In this document: one piece after another, positions 33,668 through 41,701 of the stretch | Numbering within the stretch: position 1 is the stretch's first letter | Layout: each line of letters begins with the position of its first letter | Origin: Candidatus Nitrosotenuis uzonensis | GTDB lineage: Archaea > Thermoproteota > Nitrososphaeria > Nitrososphaerales > Nitrosopumilaceae | Assembly (NCBI RefSeq): GCF_000723185.1 | Contig: NZ_CBTY010000009.1 | Location: 62,001 to 126,000 of the forward strand | Direction: 5' to 3' | DNA length: 64,000 nt | Position numbers and translations under genes: made by a program | Notes under the pieces: model-generated | What the model saw: the letters and a program-made list of their open reading frames with translations, nothing else | Databases searched by the model: none | Told to the model about the DNA's origin: nothing

Positions 33668-33970
33668 ATGACAGAATTACCACTGAGAAACACAGTATTT
33701 GAGAAGATAAAGACGGCAGGCTCACTCACCGATGAAGAGCTCGTACGTAGCCTCTCAAAGTCAGGAATGGTTTTGGCCGAAGACAAATTCAACAAGATAC
33801 TCCTTGATTTGGAGATAATGGGCCTCATCAAGGTTTCATGGCTGACAAAGGATACAAGACGGATAGAAGTTTCCGTAATTGAGGAAGAAGAAGACCAGTA
33901 TGAACAGCAGAACAAGGAAATGATGGAAAAAGATTACGAGGCATCATTTCCAGGCCTAGAAGAATCTTAG
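33668..33970 (+). CDS. Winged-helix-like protein downstream of cdc48
   Basis: A 100-residue protein. Residues about 5-75 look like a winged helix (LRNTVFEKIKTAGSLTDEELV, FNKILLDLEIMGLIKVSWLTKDT) and the end is very acidic (EEEEDQYEQQN...EKDYEASFPGLEES). It is immediately downstream of cdc48 in the same transcript. It could be a substrate adaptor or a transcription factor; no metal or catalytic site. The acidic tail may bind the AAA+ N-domain; this is inference. Its stop is interlocked with the convergent ctaB stop. Confidence 0.8.
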   Translation: MTELPLRNTVFEKIKTAGSLTDEELVRSLSKSGMVLAEDKFNKILLDLEIMGLIKVSWLTKDTRRIEVSVIEEEEDQYEQQNKEMMEKDYEASFPGLEES

Positions 33971-34860
33971 ATTCTAAAATGGAATGCGGCATCTAGAGCA
34001 ACTGCGACGAATATTATGGTAAGATACGGTGCAGTAACCTTGTATGCCTTCCACGCAAAATCAGCTGTCGGATTTTTTGTAAGCTTGTAGTGATATACCA
34101 GCATGAGTCCGCCGCTTGCTGCAGCTATTGCAACATAAACAAGTCCGAGCCCAAATGCATATAACATAAGAGAATATGGCAACAAGATTGCAGTATTGAC
34201 AAGTATGTACTTGGATGTTTTCTGCATTCCAATCAGTACTGGAAGCATAGGAACGCGTGCTTCTGCATAATCATCGCGTATCTTCATGGCAAGACACCAA
34301 AAATGTGACGGAGTCCAAACAAACACCAGAAATCCAACGAGAAATCCCAGTAGATCAATTCCGACAGGAGGTACAAAGTCAGTGGCAGCAGTCCATCCTG
34401 CCATCGATGCCGCACTTCCTGCAAATCCGCCTATCACTATGTTTGAAGAATTTTTTCGCTTAAGCCACGCAGTATAGATTATCACATAAAAGAAAATGCC
34501 AAGGGCAATGAAAAATGTGGACGTGTAGTTTAGTGTTACTGCAGCATAAATTACAGATGCGGCACTGACTCCAAGGCCGTAAATTAGAACGTAAGATGCC
34601 TTTATCTTTCCTGATGGAATTGGTCTTGTACTAGTACGCTTCATTAGAGGATCGATGTCCCTATCATAGTAGTGATTAAGAGCACTAGAACCTGCGGACG
34701 CCAGCGAACCGGCAATTATTATGTGTACCAATCCTAATAGGTCAAGCTCAGGTCCGACCAGTTTTGATGCAGCATACATTGATGTTACTGCCGTAATGAC
34801 AAGCAGTACTACGATTCTCGGTTTTGATACCTCTAGGATTTCTTTTGCTCCCAAACTCAC
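33967..34860 (-). CDS. ctaB: Protoheme IX farnesyltransferase (heme O synthase)
   Basis: A 297-residue polytopic membrane protein with GTG start. The UbiA-type prenyltransferase motifs are NHYYDRDIDPLMKRTSTRP and the second Asp-rich DDYAEARVPMLPV, with nine membrane helices around them. It adds a farnesyl tail to heme b to form heme O, needed for the terminal heme-copper oxidase. It is divergent from the triple-cupredoxin gene with 88 nt between the starts, so both are likely to be part of the respiratory chain regulation. Confidence 0.93.
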   Translation of the reverse strand: MSLGAKEILEVSKPRIVVLLVITAVTSMYAASKLVGPELDLLGLVHIIIAGSLASAGSSALNHYYDRDIDPLMKRTSTRPIPSGKIKASYVLIYGLGVSAASVIYAAVTLNYTSTFFIALGIFFYVIIYTAWLKRKNSSNIVIGGFAGSAASMAGWTAATDFVPPVGIDLLGFLVGFLVFVWTPSHFWCLAMKIRDDYAEARVPMLPVLIGMQKTSKYILVNTAILLPYSLMLYAFGLGLVYVAIAAASGGLMLVYHYKLTKNPTADFAWKAYKVTAPYLTIIFVAVALDAAFHFRI

Positions 34861-34948
34861 TGAGTGCGCTTGCCTAAGGCATTTAATTTCTTCGACCCCG
34901 ATCTTGCTACAAAACGATTAAGTACCTCACTTTAGGCATCAAGCACAA

Positions 34949-36520
34949 ATGAGTAACTGGGACCTGATGATGCCAGGAATGGGTCTGACTGCCATAGGTT
35001 TGGCAGGAGTTACCGTTTCATATGCAGGCATAGCTCACACGTTTATAGACGGCATGCATGCTCTAACAGGGCTCACCATGTTCGTTGGTCTGATATTTTT
35101 GGCAGCAGGAATACTTGATGGCGGTGTATCTACCAGCAATAGAGCAAAGGCAACAACTCTGGTAGTCCTTGGAATCTCACTTTCATTTGCGGTTGCAGCG
35201 TTCAGTTTTACCACAATTACGACACTGCCTACTTTTGCAGGAGTCATGCTAATCGTAACCATTCCAGCAATAGTAATAGCATACGTTGCAATGAAAATGC
35301 CCGAGTATACAAAACCGATTTCAATAATATTCATACTGGCGGTAGGGGCTGCCATCTCAGCATATGTCGGATTTGGATTATACGGTCCATCCCCATACCT
35401 TGTACCGCCACCAGTTCCAGTGGAGGAGCCGTCTGAGAAACCAGCTACTACGGCACCTGTATTTGCAATATCAATTCTAAAGGGTTCTGCAACTCAGGGC
35501 AATCCAGATTACGAGCCTGATGAAGCACATGTTCCAATTGGACACATAATAGAGTGGACCAACAATGACGATGTATCTCATACTGTTACGAGCTCTGCAG
35601 ATGCAGGAGAGACGTTTAATTCCAACTTGTTCAACGCAGGTGAAGTGTACAGACTGGATACATCAACGCTTGCGCCAGGTAAGTACGATTATCTTTGTAT
35701 AGTCCACCCGTGGATGACAGCATCGTTCATACTTGAAGAGCCTAAAAGTGCTCCAGAATTTCCAATTTCAATACTAAAGGGTTCTGCAACTCAGGGCAAT
35801 CCAGATTACGAGCCTGACTTTGCTCAAGTACCACTTGGCAATACAATTGTCTGGACCAATGATGATGATACGATGCACACTGTAACCAGCACTGACGGAA
35901 TATTTGACAGTAGTGTGATCAACGCAGGTGAAGTGTACAGACTGGATACATCAACGCTTGCGCCAGGTAAGTACGATTATCTTTGTATAGTCCACCCGTG
36001 GATGACGGCGGCATTTGAGCTGACAGAAGGACAGCAAGAAGAAAGACTTGCAGAAGATGCAACTGTAACGGATCCAAATTCAATACCGGAAGAGAAGATG
36101 CAATCTGAGCCAGCAGTTGAGCCAGAATCAGAAATGGTAGCACCTGAAGTATCGCAACCAGTTGAATCCGAGGTCTTAACGGATCAAGAGCCCAAGCCAG
36201 TTGAGCCATCACCACAGGAAGATGCAGTAATAGTTTCAATTCCTCTTGGCACATCTATGCCAGGATGCGAGAAAGAAAATGCATGCTTTGCACCCAGTGA
36301 GATCAGGATAGGAATAGGAACCACCATAACTTGGACAAATGATGATACTGCTGCACACACGGTTACAAGTGGAGATGTCAAGACAGGTCCAATAGGTCAA
36401 TTTGACAGCGGACTGCTCATGGCAGGCAAGTTATTCTCATTTACATTCGAAACAAAAGGCCAATATCCATACTACTGTCAAGTCCACCCGTGGATGACTG
36501 GCAAAGTAATCGTAGAATAG
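34949..36520 (+). CDS. Membrane-anchored triple cupredoxin (plastocyanin-like) protein
   Basis: A 523-residue protein. Residues about 8-142 contain five membrane helices, followed by a Pro-rich linker and three outside cupredoxin domains (about 170-265, 270-365, 430-523). Each has the type-1 copper ligand set: His in HTVTS, and the CxxHxxM cluster (domains 1 and 2 YLCIVHPWMT, domain 3 YYCQVHPWMT). Domains 1 and 2 share 88-bp and 44-bp identical DNA stretches, showing recent duplication. Between domains 2 and 3 is an acidic Pro/Glu-rich linker. It probably carries electrons to the oxidase in place of cytochrome c; this is an inference from domain type and the ctaB neighbour. Confidence 0.93.
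   Translation: MSNWDLMMPGMGLTAIGLAGVTVSYAGIAHTFIDGMHALTGLTMFVGLIFLAAGILDGGVSTSNRAKATTLVVLGISLSFAVAAFSFTTITTLPTFAGVMLIVTIPAIVIAYVAMKMPEYTKPISIIFILAVGAAISAYVGFGLYGPSPYLVPPPVPVEEPSEKPATTAPVFAISILKGSATQGNPDYEPDEAHVPIGHIIEWTNNDDVSHTVTSSADAGETFNSNLFNAGEVYRLDTSTLAPGKYDYLCIVHPWMTASFILEEPKSAPEFPISILKGSATQGNPDYEPDFAQVPLGNTIVWTNDDDTMHTVTSTDGIFDSSVINAGEVYRLDTSTLAPGKYDYLCIVHPWMTAAFELTEGQQEERLAEDATVTDPNSIPEEKMQSEPAVEPESEMVAPEVSQPVESEVLTDQEPKPVEPSPQEDAVIVSIPLGTSMPGCEKENACFAPSEIRIGIGTTITWTNDDTAAHTVTSGDVKTGPIGQFDSGLLMAGKLFSFTFETKGQYPYYCQVHPWMTGKVIVE
35477..36006 (+). repeat. Duplicated cupredoxin DNA with 88-bp and 44-bp identical segments
   Basis: Positions 35477-35520 are identical to 35774-35817, and 35631-35718 are identical to 35919-36006, inside domains 1 and 2 of the cupredoxin gene. 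The spacings (297 and 288 nt) differ by nine bases, so one copy carries a 3-residue indel. Between the identical parts the two domains have diverged, which points to gene conversion or patchy selection rather than a single fresh duplication. Confidence 0.88.
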
Positions 36521-36522
36521 TT

Positions 36523-36930
36523 TTGCCAAAATCAATCGCAATAAAAAAACATCATCTGGACACGCTTGTAAAACATGCCAAGAGTACATTCCCCGATGAA
36601 TCTTGCGCGTTACTATTTGGCAAGGATGAGGACGATCAAGTCAAGATATCAGAGGTGTTTTTGGTCGAAAACTCGCAAAAATCGCAGACTCAATTTTCCA
36701 TATCAAATGAGGACTTGATAAGAGGATACAGGGATGCCGAGAGTGCAGGACTGGACGTTGTCGGCATATTTCACTCACATCCTCACTCAGAGGCGGCACC
36801 CTCTGCGATGGATAAAAGATTCATGGAAGTTAATCCAGTAGTATGGGTAATCTTTTCAAACAAATCAGGCCAGTTCAAAGCATACGTTCTGGAAAACGAG
36901 GCAGTACCACTTACAATAAAGATAGTGTGA
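36523..36930 (+). CDS. JAMM/MPN domain zinc metalloprotease-like protein
   Basis: I begin at TTG 36523 (MPKSIAIKKHHLDTLVKH), just after the cupredoxin stop; the ATG 33 nt earlier lies inside that gene and adds non-family-like residues. The 135-residue product has the JAMM metal site: Glu in FPDESCALL and HSHPHSEAAPSAMD (H.HP...... S..D). Such enzymes cleave isopeptide or C-terminal tails of ubiquitin-like modifiers or sulphur carriers. In archaea they act on SAMP or ThiS/MoaD-like proteins. No modifier gene lies next to it. Confidence 0.85.
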   Translation: MPKSIAIKKHHLDTLVKHAKSTFPDESCALLFGKDEDDQVKISEVFLVENSQKSQTQFSISNEDLIRGYRDAESAGLDVVGIFHSHPHSEAAPSAMDKRFMEVNPVVWVIFSNKSGQFKAYVLENEAVPLTIKIV

Positions 36931-37011
36931 TTCCAAATGCTTGTTATCGGGTTTTGGAATTTTTCTTCCAGTCCTTTCTTGAATTAAATATCCCCTTTTC
37001 CAAGATAAGCC

Positions 37012-37272
37012 ATGATGCAAATACATGTCTACGACACATATGTTGAGGCCAAAGACGGCCATACGATGCATTTTGATGTGATTACCGACGTGAAGGATCA
37101 CGCAAAGGCAATCGAGTACGCCAAAGAATGGCTCAAAAGCATTGGTGAAGGAGATGCAAGAGTCACTACTGAAGAGTGTCAGTTCTGTCATTCACAGGGC
37201 GCTCCAAAACCAGTGGAAGACGCAATAAAACAAAAAGGATACTTTATCCAGAAGATGGAAGGCTGTCCATAA
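37012..37272 (+). CDS. DUF2024 family protein
   Basis: An 86-residue soluble protein beginning MMQIHVYDTYVEAKDGHTM (ATG 37015 also possible), with HFDVITD and ECQFCHSQGAP, ending KMEGCP. This is the fixed pattern of the DUF2024 family, of unknown function. The CQFC pair with further Cys and His may bind metal. It is flanked by small unknown genes on the same strand (51 nt to the next). Confidence 0.82.
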   Translation: MMQIHVYDTYVEAKDGHTMHFDVITDVKDHAKAIEYAKEWLKSIGEGDARVTTEECQFCHSQGAPKPVEDAIKQKGYFIQKMEGCP

Positions 37273-37323
37273 GCCTTTTTTTAATTTTTTAACACTTTAA
37301 TTGGCTGGGAGGCCAATCAATAC

Positions 37324-37506
37324 ATGCCAGATGAGCCATCCTACCGCAAGATGACAGTTGAAGGCGATAAGAAGACAGAATGGATTTGCGGATGCTTTGA
37401 GACAATAGATGGGTATTTCTGGTTCTGCCGCGAGCACAAGGATACGCTCAAGAAGACGATCGAGGCACAGATAGACGAACTTGATATGACGCGCGTCCTA
37501 GAGTAG
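37324..37506 (+). CDS. Small hypothetical protein, 60 aa
   Basis: ATG 37324 begins MPDEPSYRKMTVEGDKK. WICGCFETIDGYFWFCREH contains three Cys and one His that could form a metal site. Tail is helical and acidic. No family recognised. It ends one base from the stop of the convergent ribbon-helix-helix gene. Confidence 0.65.
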   Translation: MPDEPSYRKMTVEGDKKTEWICGCFETIDGYFWFCREHKDTLKKTIEAQIDELDMTRVLE

Positions 37507-37507
37507 G

Positions 37508-37690
37508 TTACTTTTTCTGCATTCGTTTTGCGTTAAACCCTTTGAGCCCTTCTTCTATCAGCATTTCCAGAACGGCAGAATAACTCCACCCTCGATTCGT
37601 GCTTGTAATAAGATCTACTTGCAATTGGCGTATTTTTTTGTCAAGTTCCTTATCAATGGTGAATGTAACTCGCTTCTTTGTAAGACCCAA
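37508..37690 (-). CDS. Ribbon-helix-helix transcription regulator
   Basis: A 60-residue protein from TTG 37690. The N-terminal strand KKRVTFTIDKELDKKIRQL followed by two helices (SYSAVLEMLIEEGLK) is the CopG/Arc ribbon-helix-helix fold, which binds DNA as a dimer. A TATA box TTTAAATAA (minus strand, about 37715-37724) is at leaderless distance, and an inverted repeat sits immediately upstream of it (37731-37746), which would suit autoregulation. No toxin partner gene is adjacent. Confidence 0.82.
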   Translation of the reverse strand: MGLTKKRVTFTIDKELDKKIRQLQVDLITSTNRGWSYSAVLEMLIEEGLKGFNAKRMQKK

Positions 37691-37714
37691 ATCAAAGATT
37701 GGATTTAGGTGAAA

Positions 37715-37746
37715 TTATTTAAAACATCAACTTCGGGAATTCGAAG
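37715..37746. promoter_or_regulatory. TATA box and inverted repeat of the RHH gene (candidate operator)
   Basis: TTATTTAAAA (37715-37724) reads as a TATA element on the minus strand, about 29 nt before the TTG start of the ribbon-helix-helix gene. CTTCG-GGAATT-CGAAG (37731-37746) is a 5-bp inverted repeat around a 6-nt centre, just upstream where BRE and regulator sites lie. The divergent gene at 37857 starts about 110 nt away, so the element may serve both. Confidence 0.45.
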
Positions 37747-37856
37747 CTGTCTCAAATTAGTATAATGCATGCACGAGTTACGCTTGTGAATCGCAACCTT
37801 AGTTGTACTTAACGCACAGACAGGGTTTTTTTGCTGTATCGTATCAGATACTGTAA

Positions 37857-38135
37857 ATGACTGATAATAACTATAAAGCAATGGTTACCTTTTCCGTAGA
37901 AGTGGTCCTCATGAGAAAGGGGGGACCGCAATACCATCTTGTACTGGCCAGACTTGAGCGCGACTACAACTGCAAGATTTTTGATTGTTTTGAAAAGCCA
38001 GAATATCTAAAATCAGTCTTAAGGGACGTTTACGGTAAAGAGTACCAAGATATCATAGAAAACATAGCTGCGGAGCTTGGAGAGGTGGTAGATGAGAAGG
38101 AAATTGCAGAATTTCTCAGTAAGATGAGGGAATAA
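37857..38135 (+). CDS. Hypothetical soluble protein, 92 aa
   Basis: ATG 37857 begins MTDNNYKAMVTFSVEVVLMRKGGPQY. Start has beta-strand character; the rest is helical and acidic (ENIAAELGEVVDEKEIAEFL). No family recognised. It is divergent from the ribbon-helix-helix gene, and 48 nt upstream of a winged-helix regulator gene on the same strand. Confidence 0.65.
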   Translation: MTDNNYKAMVTFSVEVVLMRKGGPQYHLVLARLERDYNCKIFDCFEKPEYLKSVLRDVYGKEYQDIIENIAAELGEVVDEKEIAEFLSKMRE

Positions 38136-38183
38136 GAACGACTAGTTTTTAAAACTTGACATGTAACGAAACCGTGACAAGTA

Positions 38184-38504
38184 TTGCACAGTACAGACTA
38201 TATAGTGCCGTTTCTTTATGAAATTTCCAACTTTATCGGGAAACGATGGAATTTCAGGGTATTATGGGAACTTCGAGCCCATAAAAAGATGCGTTACAAC
38301 GAATTACTAGAGTCATTAAGTGGCATATCTCCATCTACGCTTGCAGAGACACTAAGGTATCTTGAGAAAGAATCCCTCATCAAGCGCTCAGTTTTTGGCA
38401 ACAATCCACCGTTCAAAGTTGAATACAGCGTTACAGAGAAAGGACTTGCGTTAATTGTTGCAAGCTCGTCTTTGGTAAAATGGGCAATCAGAAAGGCACT
38501 CTAG
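38184..38504 (+). CDS. HxlR-type winged-helix transcription regulator
   Basis: A 106-residue protein from TTG 38184 (MHSTDYIVPFLYEISNFIG). The pattern ISNFIGKRWNFRVLWEL, then MRYNELLESLSGISPSTLAETLRYLEKESLIKR and YSVTEKGLAL is the winged helix of the HxlR/MarR-like class: the typical GKW..PIL at the front is here GKRWNFRVL. It has no effector cysteine, so the signal is unknown. The stop is interlocked with that of the convergent hppA gene. Confidence 0.85.
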   Translation: MHSTDYIVPFLYEISNFIGKRWNFRVLWELRAHKKMRYNELLESLSGISPSTLAETLRYLEKESLIKRSVFGNNPPFKVEYSVTEKGLALIVASSSLVKWAIRKAL

Positions 38505-40588
38505 AGAACAAGTATCGCTACAAAGGCAGATACAAATACGATTGCTACAGTATTTAGTAGTTTTATTACGGTGTTTAGTGCAGGACCTGCCGTATCCTTG
38601 TACGGATCGCCTATTATGTCACCAACAACTGCAACTTTGTGTTCATCTGTTCCCTTGTGTCCTTGCATTTCCACTAGTTTTTTTGCGTTATCCCATGCGC
38701 CACCGGTATTTGCAAGATGATATGCAAGGAATATTCCGGTAACAACAGCCCCCATCAAAAGTCCTGCTACCGCGGTAGGGCCAAGTAAAACCCCAAGCAC
38801 GATTGGAGCAGATATTGCAATCACTGCAGACTTCCAGAGTTCCCTCAGAGACGCAATCGTAGCAATGTCAACACATTTTGCATAGTCAGGTTTTGATTTA
38901 CCAGTCAGAATATCAGGATCAGCTTTGAACTGTCGTCTTACCTCATCAACCATTTTTGATGCAGCGCGCGATACGCCGCTTATGAGCTGGCCTGTTATGA
39001 TAAATGGGATTAGTCCTCCCACCAAAAGGCCCACGATTATTGCAGGGTTTGTAAGTGTGTAATCAGAAAGCTTTGCAAAGCTCTCAGGGGAGAGATGAGA
39101 AAAAGTGGTTTCCGCATGGTGTGTCAGGAACGCTTTTGCCTCATATTGGAATGCCTGAATCATTGCAAGAGCTGCAAGTCCAGCTGACGCAATGGCAAAT
39201 CCTTTGGTAACTGCTTTGGTAGTATTGCCAACAGCATCAATCTGGTCTGTGACTTTGCGATTTTCTTCTCCCATGCCTGTCATCTCGACAATTCCCCCTG
39301 CATTGTCAGCTATTGGCCCAAATGCATCAATTGAAAGGACTATCCCTGCCAGAGATAGCATTGCCATAGCTGTAAGCGAGGTACCAAATATCCCATATAG
39401 CAGTGCCTGCGATGGGTCAGGTGCCGATGCAGCAGAAATGGAAAATGAGATTATGATTGCAGCTACAAGTGCTATCATGAATGGGCCCGTTGATTGCATT
39501 CCTTTGATAATTCCCATCAGGGTAAGCGATGCATACCCCCATTTTGCAGATTCTTGGATTTCCTGAACAGGGCGGTACTTGTAGTTTGTATAGTAGTCAG
39601 TTATTCTCTGTATAACAGGCACTAGTATAACTCCTATGACAGTTGCTCCAAACAGGGCCATTGCAAGTGAATTGGTTCCTACAAACATGTATGTGAATGC
39701 AAAATTAAGACCGATTGCTATTGCAGCTGAGACGTAAAATGAGCGGTTAAGTGGCCCCATAACATCTGAGACATTCTTTGAGCCGATTGTTGCAGTTCCT
39801 ATAATTGAGGCAATTAGTCCGGATGCGCCAATTAGTATTGGATACATCATTATTTGCGGCAGACCAATTAAAGCTCCAATCAGTATTGATGCAAGTATTG
39901 TTACAATGTATGATTCATAAACGTCAGAGCCCATGCCTGCAGCGTCACCTACGTTGTCTCCGACGTTATCTGCTATTGTAGCAGGATTTCGTGGATCGTC
40001 TTCAGGTATGTTGGCTTCAACCTTTCCTACAAGGTCTGCCCCCATATCTGCAGCTTTGGTGAATATGCCACCGCCTATTCTGATAAACAGCGCAATCAGG
40101 CTGGCTCCAATTCCAACGCCAGCTATTGTGATTGGGTCTGGAAATATGTAAAATAATAATGCGAGTGCAAGTAGTGCCATTGCAGGTACTGCCAATCCAA
40201 CTGTTGCCCCTCCTCTGAATGCAAGTGCAAATGTCTTGCCTATGCCGCTGCCCGTCGCGTTTGCAGCCCGGACTGCAGCCTTTACTGTAATTTTAAGTGA
40301 AATTAGACCTGCCACTGCCGACAGTGCTGCTCCTACTGCAAAGGCTATACCATTTGAAAAACCGATAAAGTATCCTATTACCACAGCAAGCCCGATTGCT
40401 ATCGGAATTATGATTTTCATTTCACGTCTAAGAAATGCTGCTGCACCTATTCTTACTGCATCTGAGATGTCCATCATTTCCTTGGTGCCAGCCTTCTGTT
40501 TTGTTACCCAAGCGGCAAATCCTGCAGCTACTGCAAATGATGCTATTGCTGCAGCGATTGGAATTAATTGTTCTAGTTGCAGCTCCAT
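38501..40588 (-). CDS. hppA: Membrane-bound proton-translocating pyrophosphatase (K+-independent type)
   Basis: A 695-residue protein with about 16 membrane helices. The substrate site KAADMGADLVGKVEANIPEDDP with DDPRNPATIADNVGDNVGD is unmistakable. The segment GNTTKAVTKGFAIASA has Lys where K+-dependent enzymes have Ala, so this is the potassium-independent, proton-pumping type. It uses pyrophosphate energy to build the membrane gradient. The soluble pyrophosphatase gene is 470 nt upstream on the same strand with a zincin gene between. Confidence 0.96.
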   Translation of the reverse strand: MELQLEQLIPIAAAIASFAVAAGFAAWVTKQKAGTKEMMDISDAVRIGAAAFLRREMKIIIPIAIGLAVVIGYFIGFSNGIAFAVGAALSAVAGLISLKITVKAAVRAANATGSGIGKTFALAFRGGATVGLAVPAMALLALALLFYIFPDPITIAGVGIGASLIALFIRIGGGIFTKAADMGADLVGKVEANIPEDDPRNPATIADNVGDNVGDAAGMGSDVYESYIVTILASILIGALIGLPQIMMYPILIGASGLIASIIGTATIGSKNVSDVMGPLNRSFYVSAAIAIGLNFAFTYMFVGTNSLAMALFGATVIGVILVPVIQRITDYYTNYKYRPVQEIQESAKWGYASLTLMGIIKGMQSTGPFMIALVAAIIISFSISAASAPDPSQALLYGIFGTSLTAMAMLSLAGIVLSIDAFGPIADNAGGIVEMTGMGEENRKVTDQIDAVGNTTKAVTKGFAIASAGLAALAMIQAFQYEAKAFLTHHAETTFSHLSPESFAKLSDYTLTNPAIIVGLLVGGLIPFIITGQLISGVSRAASKMVDEVRRQFKADPDILTGKSKPDYAKCVDIATIASLRELWKSAVIAISAPIVLGVLLGPTAVAGLLMGAVVTGIFLAYHLANTGGAWDNAKKLVEMQGHKGTDEHKVAVVGDIIGDPYKDTAGPALNTVIKLLNTVAIVFVSAFVAILVL

Positions 40589-40623
40589 TTTATACCTGCA
40601 TGCCTATATGCAGGAAATATAAA

Positions 40624-40998
40624 TCAAGCCGGATTAGCGCTTCTCTTTTGGTATGGGTGGAATCTCTTGCCTCGTAAAACTTGACGTACATATTTGTTAA
40701 AGCGCTTGCCGTGGGCAAGGTATGGAAATCTCAGGTGGACCAGCTCGTGCGCTATGGTATTTTCAAGCGTTTTTTCATCAGGGATCTTTTTCACATTGAT
40801 AAATACAAGATTGTGTAGCATGTATGAAACGCCATAGTACTTGTATGCAGTGGTTCTGCGGCCAGCTGTAAGCTCCTTTGGGATCTCAAGAACCTCTTTT
40901 GTTGTAAGCAGTACTTTAGGCTCGGCAATTGAAAGATGTGATGCGAAGATTCCCACCTTCTCCAATATTGCAAGACGCAGATCAGGATCAAGCTTCAT
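40624..40998 (-). CDS. Zincin metallopeptidase, SprT/YgjP-like
   Basis: A 124-residue protein. Zinc motif HELVH in IAHELVHLRFPYLAHGKRFNKYV, in which the later His in AHGKRF is the likely third ligand, as in SprT-like and DUF45 proteases. It is shorter than most family members, containing only the minimal metal domain, and has no membrane segment. It lies between two pyrophosphatase genes on one strand. Substrate unknown; SprT-like domains act on DNA-protein crosslinks in other organisms, but this is not evidence here. Confidence 0.8.
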   Translation of the reverse strand: MKLDPDLRLAILEKVGIFASHLSIAEPKVLLTTKEVLEIPKELTAGRRTTAYKYYGVSYMLHNLVFINVKKIPDEKTLENTIAHELVHLRFPYLAHGKRFNKYVRQVLRGKRFHPYQKRSANPA

Positions 40999-41059
40999 TT
41001 AATGGAAATTGGAAAGTAGTCCTTTATTCCGCGGTGTCAAATCTTGTGTAAGAATTTGT

Positions 41060-41596
41060 CTATTTGCGCAGAATTTGTCTATAGTTTTTTACTGCGTCCA
41101 TTATCACGGATTTTGCCTTGTCTGCCGAATCCCAGCCAAGCACCTCCACCTTTTTTCCCTCGAGATCTTTGTACACTTGGAAAAAGTGAGCCATCTCCTT
41201 TAAGTGGTGGGATTCGATATCGGAAACATCCTTGGTGTTAAGGTAGCGCGGATCTGTAGTGGAAACACAGATTATCTTATCATCAGACTTGCCCTGATCC
41301 TTTAGCCGTAAAAGTCCTATTGGTCTGCATTCAATTAAGATTCCCGGAAAGGTAGGGTTTGTCACAAGCACCAATGCATCAAGCGGATCTCCATCATCTG
41401 AGAGCGTCTGTGGAATGATTCCATAATCACCTGGATAGTGAAACGGGGAGAAAAGTACGCGGTCAAGCTTCATCATATTGTGTTTTTTATCGTATTCATA
41501 CTTGTTTTGCGAGCCTTTTGGAATTTCCACCACTACGTTGATAATCTCCGGTATGTCAGTGCCTGTTTCAATGTCATGCCAAAAATTTTTGCTCAT
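41060..41596 (-). CDS. ppa: Soluble inorganic pyrophosphatase (family I)
   Basis: A 178-residue protein of normal length. Motifs EIPKGSQNKYEYDKKHNM, FHYPGDYGIIPQT and DDGDPLDALVLV carry the Asp/Glu/Lys metal and phosphate ligands of family I enzymes. It hydrolyses pyrophosphate from biosynthetic reactions in the cytoplasm. Together with hppA nearby on the same strand it splits pyrophosphate flow between waste and energy capture. Confidence 0.95.
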   Translation of the reverse strand: MSKNFWHDIETGTDIPEIINVVVEIPKGSQNKYEYDKKHNMMKLDRVLFSPFHYPGDYGIIPQTLSDDGDPLDALVLVTNPTFPGILIECRPIGLLRLKDQGKSDDKIICVSTTDPRYLNTKDVSDIESHHLKEMAHFFQVYKDLEGKKVEVLGWDSADKAKSVIMDAVKNYRQILRK

Positions 41597-41701
41597 ACAA
41601 ATAGTGCCAAATTTGATTAATCTAAGCGTTGTGGAGTATAAAGAAAGGGTCAGAGTTTAGTGTGTAATCATGTATCATACAGCCACCGTCTCATCATACC
41701 C

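Noticed and set aside
36490-36522. ATG start for the JAMM protein inside the cupredoxin gene
   Set aside because: The 11 added residues are the overlapping frame of the HPWMT copper motif; TTG 36523 lies 3 nt after that gene's stop and gives a family-like start.
39192-40622. Several Ala/Pro-rich open frames opposite hppA
   Set aside because: They mirror membrane-helix codons of the pyrophosphatase and show no conserved features.
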